This document shows, in pieces, positions 53,610 to 60,206 of a stretch of 64,000 bases of DNA. Numbering within the stretch: position 1 is the stretch's first letter; the number at the start of each line of letters is the position of its first letter. The notes beneath the pieces were generated by a model, which saw only the letters and a program-made list of their open reading frames with translations, did not search any database and was not told the origin of the DNA. The position numbers were made by a program, and so were the translations under genes. This DNA is from Ramlibacter sp. (GTDB lineage Bacteria > Pseudomonadota > Gammaproteobacteria > Burkholderiales > Burkholderiaceae_C), in the NCBI GenBank assembly GCA_016713005.1, contig JADJPY010000001.1, forward strand, positions 682,001 through 746,000, written 5' to 3'.

Positions 53610-54278
53610 ATGAGACAACACATTAGAAAAGCCATTTATCTTGTTGTTGTGAATAGTATTTTCTCATTTCAGGCATTGGCCGGATCGTACGAAGACTTCT
53701 TTCAGGCGATCAAGCAGGACGATGCCCGCACGCTGCAGGCGCTGCTCCAGCGCGGCTTTGACGCCAATGTTCCCGATCCGTCCGGCGCCCGCGGTTTGTT
53801 CATCGCTTTGCGCGAGCCTTCACTCAAGGCGGCCCGGGTTCTGGCCGACTGGGAGAAAACCGATGTTGACGTGCGCAACAAGGACGACGAGACCCCGCTG
53901 ATGATGGCAGCGCTCAAGGGCCACCGGGACTTGGCGGCGCGCCTGGTGGAGCGCGGCGCAGACGTCAACAAGACCGGTTGGGCGCCGCTGCATTACGCCG
54001 CCACCGGTGGGCATGTGGCCGTGATGCGGTTGCTGCTGGAAAACCATGCCTATATCGATGCTGAGTCGCCCAATGGCACCACGCCGCTGATGATGGCGGC
54101 GCGCTACGGCTCGGAATCCTCGGTGAAGCTGCTGCTTGAAGAAGGCGCCGATCCGACGCTGAAGAACGAGCAAGGCTTGACTGCGCTGGACTTTGCCGGC
54201 CTCGGTAACCGCAAGGAGTCTGCCGTGTTGATCCAGGCGTTTGTGAGGGCGTGGGTGGCGCGAAACGGGGTGCGGTGA
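53610..54278 (+). CDS. Exported ankyrin-repeat protein
   Basis: 222 residues with an N-terminal signal peptide (about residues 1-25, cleavage near QALAGS) followed by four to five ankyrin repeats: NKDDETPLMMAALKGHRDLA, GWAPLHYAATGGHVAVMRLL and GTTPLMMAARYGSESSVKLL. A periplasmic protein-protein interaction role is likely; function unknown. It starts 2 bp after tatD and is the last gene of the core block; composition changes after its stop codon. Confidence 0.9.
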   Translation: MRQHIRKAIYLVVVNSIFSFQALAGSYEDFFQAIKQDDARTLQALLQRGFDANVPDPSGARGLFIALREPSLKAARVLADWEKTDVDVRNKDDETPLMMAALKGHRDLAARLVERGADVNKTGWAPLHYAATGGHVAVMRLLLENHAYIDAESPNGTTPLMMAARYGSESSVKLLLEEGADPTLKNEQGLTALDFAGLGNRKESAVLIQAFVRAWVARNGVR

Positions 54279-54390
54279 TCGCCGGTGCGGCGGCAGATGC
54301 CTGTGGCAACAGGTCTTGTTAACTTAATACGATGTATAGGGCCATAAGTATTTGATTTCATTGGAAATTCTTTCAATTGAAGGTAAATAT
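54279..54390. other. AT-rich gap at the left edge of the accessory region
   Basis: 112 bp without a gene. It contains an AT-rich stretch with short inverted sequences (TTTCAATTGAAG). It separates core genes from the accessory region and may contain a junction, but no attachment-site repeat could be paired within the window. Confidence 0.5.
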
Positions 54391-54948
54391 TTAGGGGGTC
54401 GTGGCCGCGCCGCCCGCCCGCCTGCCTAGCGCGGACTGCGCCGCGCTGGCAGGCATTGCAGGCGACCGCGAGGCATCAAGGTCAGCAGGGCGCGCAGCGG
54501 AGGGCATCACGTGCCCAAACAGTGCCCACGTCAGGCCATCCACTCGGGGGGACGGCTTTGCCCTGGAGGGACGCGGCGTAGTCTCCGAGGGTATCGGTGA
54601 CGGCTTCGGGTACCCCTCAGCCGGGCTAGCCAGCTTCGCTTTGCGGGCTTCAGAGCGAGCCTCAGCACGACGCAACGACGCCAGCCGAGCCTTTTCCTTG
54701 ACCCGGCCCGGGTGCCGCTCCTCATAGCGCCGAACAGCCTCCAGACGCCTTCTGGCGTACCCCTCGGGGTCAGCCGCCTTCGCCCGAGCATTGGAGGCTC
54801 TGACACGATCACGACGACGCTGCATTTCGATGGCAAGGCGGTTTTGCCGCTCATGCCAGACGACGACCATCCGGGCCAAGAAGTCATCCAGCGACTCCGT
54901 TTCCACGCGCTTTCTGGCCAAGGTTGACGGCTTGAGATCATTGGCCAT
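54391..54948 (-). CDS. Basic hypothetical protein of the accessory region
   Basis: 185-residue protein that I do not recognise. It is rich in Arg, Lys, Ala and Glu. Residues about 25-110 look helical and strongly charged (VVWHERQNRLAIEMQRRRDR, RRLEAVRRYEERHPGRVKEK); the C-terminus is Pro- and Ala-rich. A nucleic-acid contact is possible. The ATG at 54948 (MANDLKPSTLA) is chosen; a longer frame upstream overlaps nothing useful and lacks a site. It follows the H-NS-like gene in the same direction after 82 bp. Confidence 0.6.
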   Translation of the reverse strand: MANDLKPSTLARKRVETESLDDFLARMVVVWHERQNRLAIEMQRRRDRVRASNARAKAADPEGYARRRLEAVRRYEERHPGRVKEKARLASLRRAEARSEARKAKLASPAEGYPKPSPIPSETTPRPSRAKPSPRVDGLTWALFGHVMPSAARPADLDASRSPAMPASAAQSALGRRAGGAATTP

Positions 54949-55030
54949 GAGGCACCCCGTGATACTCGGGGTCATCTCGGTTTTTAGGGAATCGTCGACA
55001 AAACTCCCTCGACCGAGCCTGACGTCAAGC

Positions 55031-55345
55031 TCAGCCGGCGTATGCGGGATTCCTAAAGTCTTCGAGTGCGGCGCCAGCCTCGATCGCCTCGACGAGCCAA
55101 GTCGGCCTCCGCCCCTTGCCGGCCCAGGTGTTGCCGGCTCGGTCGCAGTACGGTATTGACTCATCCACCGGGTCCGGCGCAAGTGCCGCCCCCAGTTCAT
55201 CCTCCGAGAACACATCCATTGGCTTCAATTCGTACATTTCGATCGTCTGCCGAACCAGTTCGATCACCTCTTCCTGCTCAGCAAGATCACGGAGCGATTC
55301 CTGGAGACGCTGCTTCATGGCGGTGACGGGCTTGACCTTCGGCAT
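55031..55345 (-). CDS. H-NS-like nucleoid protein
   Basis: 104-residue protein with a C-terminal H-NS-type DNA-binding motif: YCDRAGNTWAGKGRRPTWLVEA corresponds to the family pattern ending in GNTWxGxGRxPxWL (shown here in parts, residues about 64-85). The N-terminal half is helical and should oligomerise (MKQRLQESLRDLAEQEEVIEL). H-NS homologues carried by mobile elements silence AT-rich cargo. ATG 55345 is used; 55390 is possible. Confidence 0.85.
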   Translation of the reverse strand: MPKVKPVTAMKQRLQESLRDLAEQEEVIELVRQTIEMYELKPMDVFSEDELGAALAPDPVDESIPYCDRAGNTWAGKGRRPTWLVEAIEAGAALEDFRNPAYAG

Positions 55346-55390
55346 CGTGTGATTCTTCCGTTTGGATCCGGGATGGTAGGTTACCGTCAT

Positions 55391-55707
55391 CCGACCGGTA
55401 GCTGGTCCACGGCAACGGAGTCAGTCTGACCAGCACAGGCCGCAGCTGATCCACTGAGAACCATATCGAACTGAGTTCGCGGCGTCCCAGGGAATTTCCG
55501 CCGCATTCTGAGAAAAAGAGAAATGCAGCATCTACAGACTCGAGCTAAGTCATTGATTCTTGGTCGACTTTCCGCCGCTTTTTGAGAAAACCCCGAAATG
55601 GCCGCAGCCTGAGGACTACCCAATCGTCAATGCGTTCTGGCAACCGCGCCCTGCACGGGATGCGTTGGAGGGCGGCAGGGACTCATATATAACCCGCAGA
55701 AACAGGC
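55391..55707. other. 317-bp non-coding stretch between the H-NS-like and kfrA genes
   Basis: I see no convincing gene here. It contains two imperfect direct copies of a 32-bp sequence (55495-55525 and 55569-55600) described separately. Confidence 0.6.
55495..55600. repeat. Pair of imperfect direct repeats
   Basis: TTTCCGCCGCATTCTGAG at 55495 and TTTCCGCCGCTTTTTGAG at 55569 share a further AAAA, then GAAATG and a following GCAGC, 74 bp apart. They may be iterons, resolution sites or remnants of transposon ends; I cannot choose. Confidence 0.6.
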
Positions 55708-56808
55708 TTAAGTCCCCGTCCCGGTTGATTTTTTTGATTCCCTCTTGGCTGAGCGACTGGCCCCTACGTCCGGGTTTTTCACGGCCGAATCAGGACCAGG
55801 CGCCGTCGTACTGAATCGCTCCAGCAAGCTGGCGACAACGTGCTCTTGCGCCGTGACGGATGACTTGGCCGCCGCCACCGTCAGTTCCAGCTGCTGATTC
55901 GCCGCGAGCAGTCCATCGAGCTTGGCTTGCAACTGCTGGTTCGAGGTGCCGAGCTGCTGAACGGCCGCATCCTGCTCCACCAGGCGCCGGCCCAACTCCT
56001 CGGTGCGTCGCTGCGCGAACCCCAGTTCATCCTTGAGCGGTCGCAGGCCTCGCAGCTCTTCCTGCGCTTGGTGCAGATCGCCCTGGGCGCGTGACAAGTC
56101 GCCCAGCAGGCGCGCGTTGTCCTGCAGGGCGTGGACCGCTTCCTGCTGTTTGGTTGCCAAGGTCTCGTTCACGGTGCGCACCTCGGCCTGCAGGTACTGC
56201 ACCTGCTGCTCGTGCTTGCGCTGGTCCTGGTCGCGCTGCTCCTTGGTGGATTGCCGGAAATGCTCCAGCGCTTGGCGCGCATGCTGGTGCTTTTCTTCCA
56301 GGGATTGGCGATGGCGCTCTTCGGCCGCGAGGCGCTCCTGCAGGTCGACCACCTGCTGGGCGAGCTGCGTGTTTTCCAGGGTCTTGTGGCTCAGCGTTTC
56401 GCCGGTTTTGCCGTGCGCGGTCTTTTCGTCGGCCAGCGCTCGCTGGGTGTGCTCCAGCTGCTGGCGGGTGGACTGCGCCTCGGTTTTCAGGGCCGCGGCG
56501 GCCTGCTGGTGCTGGGTCAGCTGCTCGGCGTGCCTGGCCTGCGCCGTGGTGACCCGTTCTTCCGCTTCCTCGTTGACGCGGGCGGCCAGTCGGCCCACCA
56601 AGTCCTGGATCGCCTCGCTGACGGCGACTCGATTGCCGGTGGCCGGCCCTTCCTCTTCCTCGATCTCCTTCAGGTACCGGTGAATGGTGCTCTTGGAGCC
56701 GGTGCCCAGCTCTTCACGCACCGCATCGATGGACGGATGGCGCCCTGTGGCTCGCAATTTATCGCGGGCGCGCAGCACTTCGGATTTGTAGATCCCGGCC
56801 CTGGCCAT
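55708..56808 (-). CDS. kfrA: KfrA-family DNA-binding coiled-coil protein
   Basis: 366-residue protein with an N-terminal KfrA DNA-binding domain (KLRATGRHPSIDAVREELG and GSKSTIHRYLKEIEEEE, residues about 18-55). A very long Gln/Glu/Ala-rich alpha-helical coiled coil covers about 70-325. KfrA proteins bind their own promoter and are linked to plasmid and integrative-element maintenance. AAAGAGGTGAGCC stands before the ATG. The promoter with its palindrome lies immediately upstream. Confidence 0.9.
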   Translation of the reverse strand: MARAGIYKSEVLRARDKLRATGRHPSIDAVREELGTGSKSTIHRYLKEIEEEEGPATGNRVAVSEAIQDLVGRLAARVNEEAEERVTTAQARHAEQLTQHQQAAAALKTEAQSTRQQLEHTQRALADEKTAHGKTGETLSHKTLENTQLAQQVVDLQERLAAEERHRQSLEEKHQHARQALEHFRQSTKEQRDQDQRKHEQQVQYLQAEVRTVNETLATKQQEAVHALQDNARLLGDLSRAQGDLHQAQEELRGLRPLKDELGFAQRRTEELGRRLVEQDAAVQQLGTSNQQLQAKLDGLLAANQQLELTVAAAKSSVTAQEHVVASLLERFSTTAPGPDSAVKNPDVGASRSAKRESKKSTGTGT

Positions 56809-56832
56809 GGCTCACCTCTTTATTTCGTACCG

Positions 56833-56872
56833 TAGTATGTACCATGATATTACATACTATTTAGGAGGTCAA
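56833..56872 (-). promoter_or_regulatory. kfrA promoter and operator
   Basis: On the minus strand -35 TTGACC (56872-56867) and -10 TATCAT (56849-56844) are 17 bp apart. A perfect 9-bp inverted repeat, TAGTATGTA and TACATACTA with a 9-bp spacer (56833-56859), covers the -10 box, fitting autorepression by KfrA. Confidence 0.85.
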
Positions 56873-57171
56873 GAAGTTGAGATTTCTGGAAAAACTAACA
56901 TTGGGTAATGGCAGATTATCGAATGTGAGGCGGATTTTGAGCAGAGTCACCTTGAATTAGCGCGTGACAAGGAATATCGACCGCACGATTTATGCAGCTG
57001 ACATCTTCACAACCGAGGACTTTGGGTGGCCGCCGGGCCATGTGACCAAGGTTTTCAGTTGTTCATACTGGCCTTGTCCCTGCTCGTGAATCCTGCTCGT
57101 GCGCCCCTAGATGGCTGAACTGAGCGCCCGCTCACGCGGCTATGGAAATGACCACCGTTTAAAATTCAAAC
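56873..57171. other. Non-coding stretch upstream of the czcI-like gene
   Basis: 299 bp with no supported gene. A TAAAAT box at 57160 stands directly before the next ATG and no ribosome-binding site is seen, so the czcI-like transcript may have a very short leader. Confidence 0.5.
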
Positions 57172-57540
57172 ATGCGCGCTTTTCTGGTCTTGCTGACGCT
57201 CACGCTCTTGCCATTGTTTTCTGCTGCTGCATCGGTCTTGGCGTGCTGTGGCCACTTTCAGTCCTCACAAGCCCCTGAGACAACGTACCAGCGGCCTGGC
57301 CATGGGCAAGCTGTGGAGGACATCGAAGAAGGGGTCGCTGGGGACAGCGGCTTTGATCTCGATTGCGGAATCTGCCACGCGAACTGCACTGCTGCTTTCG
57401 GCGCGATCTCCGCGCCCACAACCATGTCCGCCGGCACGGAACGCTTCAAACACCTTACCCAACTCATCTCACCACACTGGCACGAACGACCCTACCGTCC
57501 CCAATGGTCGGCCCCGCGAGTTTCGGGGTTGAACGCTTGA
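57172..57540 (+). CDS. czcI: CzcI-like periplasmic metal-resistance protein
   Basis: 122-residue exported protein with a signal peptide (about residues 1-20). The DFDCGxCH-type motif appears here as GFDLDCGICHANC (residues about 60-72), as in CzcI proteins that accompany cobalt-zinc-cadmium efflux genes. Further Cys and His residues suggest metal contact. No czcCBA genes follow; instead an lspA fragment lies 101 bp downstream. The start has no Shine-Dalgarno. Confidence 0.75.
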   Translation: MRAFLVLLTLTLLPLFSAAASVLACCGHFQSSQAPETTYQRPGHGQAVEDIEEGVAGDSGFDLDCGICHANCTAAFGAISAPTTMSAGTERFKHLTQLISPHWHERPYRPQWSAPRVSGLNA

Positions 57541-57641
57541 GCCTGATGCGCTCATAAGCACTTCTTCCCCGATCCCCTGGCCTTAGGTGGCCACCATCGC
57601 ACACGGTGGCCGACCCCGGATCGTTCTGGAAGGACTCTCTC

Positions 57642-57737
57642 ATGACCGCTCGCTGGACTCAGCGAAACCCTCGATGGACGTGGCTGACCGCCGTCGCGGT
57701 GCTCTTGTTTGCTGATCAACTCAGCAAATCGTACTTC
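57642..57737 (+). pseudogene. lspA: 5' fragment of a lipoprotein signal peptidase gene
   Basis: From ATG 57642 about 32 codons resemble the LspA N-terminus: RWTWLTAVAVLLFADQLSK includes the first membrane helix and the DQxxK motif. After about base 57737 homology ends because the sequence becomes the reverse strand of a desaturase gene. A full-length lspA lies at 59381-59878, so this is a second, truncated copy. Confidence 0.7.
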
Positions 57738-58315
57738 TCCACCATCAGCGCGGCATGCAAGGGATGCCGCCGCTCGCCATTGAGCCAGTACAGGCGTTCG
57801 GCACTGTGGTGCGGCGCATGCAGGCGCCAAAGCCAGGACACCGCATGACTGAGGCGGTGCACGGCATAGAGCCCGAGGTCGAATACGGCAGCCACGAGCA
57901 GCAACTGGCTCCACAAGGGCCACTGCACGGGGAACAGGCGCCATTGCGGCGGCACGAAGTCACCCAGTCTGGCGATCCACACGGCGGTCAGCTGGATGAC
58001 CGCAAGATTGACAACAGTGTGCGCGATGTCGGTGTTGGTGTCGCCGTGGTCTGTTAGCCAAGCCGCGCGGAAGGGCCGGCCTCGTTCCAGGACCGCAACG
58101 GCCAGCACGCCTGCAAGCGAGATCGCGGGCACCACCGGCCAGTACGACATGCCAGCATAGAGCTTGTAGACGATGGCTAGAGTCGAACCGCCGAATACCA
58201 GCGGATAGGCAAGCCCGTACACCACAGCACAAACGGCCGCCGCGGCGCCACTGCCCCTTCGCACCTTGCGCTGCTCCTGTCGAAGTTCGTCTTCCGTCAA
58301 TTGGTAGGGTGTCAT
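57716..58315 (-). CDS. Sterol desaturase / fatty acid hydroxylase family protein, C-terminally truncated
   Basis: 199-residue membrane protein with about four helices and part of the His-box set of the fatty-acid hydroxylase superfamily: HRLSH (about residue 153) and HAPHHSAE (about 165). The family normally continues for another 60-100 residues with the third His box, but here the frame ends in sequence shared with the lspA fragment. It is therefore probably inactive. GGGAGC precedes the ATG. It lies downstream of tlpA in the same direction. Confidence 0.75.
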   Translation of the reverse strand: MTPYQLTEDELRQEQRKVRRGSGAAAAVCAVVYGLAYPLVFGGSTLAIVYKLYAGMSYWPVVPAISLAGVLAVAVLERGRPFRAAWLTDHGDTNTDIAHTVVNLAVIQLTAVWIARLGDFVPPQWRLFPVQWPLWSQLLLVAAVFDLGLYAVHRLSHAVSWLWRLHAPHHSAERLYWLNGERRHPLHAALMVEKYDLLS

Positions 58316-58428
58316 TGCCAGCTCCCGCGGTTGGTTGCATCAGCCGCTGCGCTCGGGCCACGAAAAGGTCCCGCAGTAGCCGGGCGGCAATCGCTGAGGT
58401 GGCCGCTTACGCGGCGCCAGTTGGACGA

Positions 58429-59034
58429 TCACCTGGCCTGCGCGCCCAGTAGCTCCCGCAGAGCCTTGACGATCCGCGGGCTGTCCCATTCCGCCGTTCC
58501 GCTCATGCGACCCAGTTCGCGACCTTGCCTGTCCAGCAGCAAGGTCGTGGGCACGCTGACCGCTTTGAGGGTGAAGATCGCGGCCGCATCCGCGTCCAGG
58601 AAGACGGCCAGATGCTTGATCCCCACCGACGCATAAAAGGACTTGACCTGATCCAATGCCTTGGCACCTGCGTCCATGGAGAGCGCGACGACTTGGAATT
58701 CGTCACCGCCAAGTTGCGCCTGCAGCCGATCCAACGAAGGCATTTCCTCACGGCACGGGGGGCACCATGTTGCCCAGATGTTCAGCAGGACCATTTTTCC
58801 TCTGAAACTCGAAAGATCGACCGGCCGCCCCTTGCCATCCAGCACTCTCAGGTCCGGAAGCGGGAGGGGCTGCGCGCGCATCACAAGCGGCAAATCGCTT
58901 GAGCCGGAGCCTCTGGCCGGCCGATTCGAGTGGAGGTATGTAAACAGGCCGAGACCCGCCGCTGCCGGCAGGCCCAGCGCAACCATCCAGCGCCGGCGGC
59001 GATTGGGCGTGGATTCATTCGAACTCGCCTGCAT
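58429..59034 (-). CDS. TlpA-family thioredoxin-like protein
   Basis: 201-residue, membrane-anchored periplasmic thiol-disulfide protein. A signal anchor covers about residues 15-35 (basic RRRRW then a hydrophobic stretch). The thioredoxin fold carries the active site WATWCPPCREEMPSL. GGGGGAA lies before ATG 59034. Upstream in the same frame lies the remnant of a SCO-like gene without an intervening stop. It belongs to the metal-resistance block; a role in copper or metalloprotein handling is possible. Confidence 0.88.
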   Translation of the reverse strand: MQASSNESTPNRRRRWMVALGLPAAAGLGLFTYLHSNRPARGSGSSDLPLVMRAQPLPLPDLRVLDGKGRPVDLSSFRGKMVLLNIWATWCPPCREEMPSLDRLQAQLGGDEFQVVALSMDAGAKALDQVKSFYASVGIKHLAVFLDADAAAIFTLKAVSVPTTLLLDRQGRELGRMSGTAEWDSPRIVKALRELLGAQAR

Positions 59035-59384
59035 CACGCTTCCCCCAAAAGGCAGTTTGGCATCTGAGGCAGATGCTTCGGCCCCAGCGCCATACCGCGC
59101 ATAGAGCCGCGGCCTGCCCTGCGGGTCATTGAAAAAGCTGGCCGCCGTATGGTCCAGCGTGTACGAGGTGGTCGCCTGCCCCTGGTTCGTGAGGGTGTGG
59201 ATCTTGAAATCTTTTGCCAACTCTTGAAGCTGGCCCGGGTCTGGCCGCAATGCACAAGAAGCACGGTCGGCGCGGCGAGCAGCAAGAAGATTGCGAACAC
59301 CAGCACGATGCGCCGGCGCTCCACCTTCACGTGCTGCGGTACGTTCGACATCCTGCGAAGTCCGCAGGCACTGGTGTCGCTCAT
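59035..59384 (-). pseudogene. Remnant of a SCO1/SenC-like gene with internal deletion
   Basis: The frame from ATG 59384 encodes a membrane segment (VLVFAIFLLLAAPTVLLVHCG) and then loses homology at about 59245. From there a different frame reads like the C-terminal third of SCO proteins: PGQLQELAKDFKIHTLTNQ, YTLDHTAASFFNDPQGRPRL, YARYGAGAEA. The copper-binding CxxxC centre is missing. The second frame runs without stop into tlpA. It is taken as a deleted, shifted remnant. Confidence 0.65.
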
Positions 59385-59878
59385 GCCTTCTCTCGAGCTT
59401 GCGGTTGCCCCGACGCGGTAAAGGACGCCAGCACCAGGCAAACCGCACCCAAGGTGATGGCGATGTCTGCCACATTGAACGCTGGCCAGTGCCACCCGGC
59501 GATGTGAAAATCCAGGTAGTCGATGACGTGACCGCGCAGGGCACGATCGAAGGCGTTTCCCAGTGCGCCTCCCAGGATCAGGCTGAAGGCCAGCGATTCG
59601 CTGCGTGGCCGAGGTTGCCGCAACATCCAGATCAACCAGATGGAAACCGCGATCGCGATGGCCAGAAAGAACCAGCGCTGCCACCCGCCGGCGCCGGCAA
59701 GGAAACTGAAGGCTGCGCCGGGGTTCAGCACGTGAACCAAGTTGAAAAATGGCGTGACCGGATGAGACCAGCCCAAGGGTGGCGTGGCGTCGACAACACT
59801 TTTGGCGGCCTGGTCGGCGGCGAGGATGACGAAGGCGAGCGAAAACCAAAGAGCTTGTCGATGTGGATGCATGTTCAC
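59381..59878 (-). CDS. lspA: Lipoprotein signal peptidase (accessory copy)
   Basis: Type II signal peptidase of 165 residues with four membrane helices; removes signal peptides from prolipoproteins. The conserved motifs are ADQAAK (helix 1), NPGAAFSFL, GGALGNAFDRALRGHVIDYLDFH (catalytic Asp in NAFDR, second Asp later in FNVADIAI). Copies within metal-resistance operons next to cadA/pbrA are known. The start is GTG 59878 or ATG 59872; GTG overlaps the stop of the upstream gene. Confidence 0.92.
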   Translation of the reverse strand: MNMHPHRQALWFSLAFVILAADQAAKSVVDATPPLGWSHPVTPFFNLVHVLNPGAAFSFLAGAGGWQRWFFLAIAIAVSIWLIWMLRQPRPRSESLAFSLILGGALGNAFDRALRGHVIDYLDFHIAGWHWPAFNVADIAITLGAVCLVLASFTASGQPQAREKA

Positions 59879-60201
59879 TTGGTGGGAATGGGGTCCGTGG
59901 GCAGTTCCGGCGTCAGTTCGGGCGGCGCTTTCAACGCCTCCTCGACCTGCTTGTCGGTCAAAGTGGCCGCCAGTGGCGGCGTGCTGGCGATCTCGGGAAG
60001 CGCCACGAGGATGGCCACCATCGTCATCTGCAGCACCAGGAACGGGGGTAGCGCCCCAGTAGCTGCCGATCGTGGAGAGAGACGAGCAAGGCCGACCCAG
60101 TCAGCCAACATGGATCGGTTGGTCCACAGCACCAGTTGGGGTTTGAGGCCGCCCCAGTAGACCACCCAGTGCCGCAGGAGTCCCGCGTCGGCAGTGCCCA
60201 T
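59875..60201 (-). CDS. Hypothetical protein between cadA-type ATPase and lspA
   Basis: 108 residues without recognised family. A hydrophobic stretch lies at about 45-68 (PPFLVLQMTMVAILVALPEI). The C-terminus is Pro-, Glu- and Thr-rich (EEALKAPPELTPELPTDPI). It begins 5 bp after the ATPase stop codon and overlaps lspA (GTGA), so it is expressed with them. It might be the tail of a formerly larger membrane protein. Confidence 0.55.
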   Translation of the reverse strand: MGTADAGLLRHWVVYWGGLKPQLVLWTNRSMLADWVGLARLSPRSAATGALPPFLVLQMTMVAILVALPEIASTPPLAATLTDKQVEEALKAPPELTPELPTDPIPTK

Positions 60202-60206
60202 ATCGG

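Noticed and set aside
55495..55600. Tn3-family terminal inverted repeats
   Set aside because: Only partial resemblance (TTTCCG, TTCTGAG), the two copies are direct rather than inverted, and no transposase or resolvase is nearby.
55560..55814. Small plus-strand frame near the kfrA 3' end
   Set aside because: No homology, poor start, and it overlaps the end of kfrA and a repeat.
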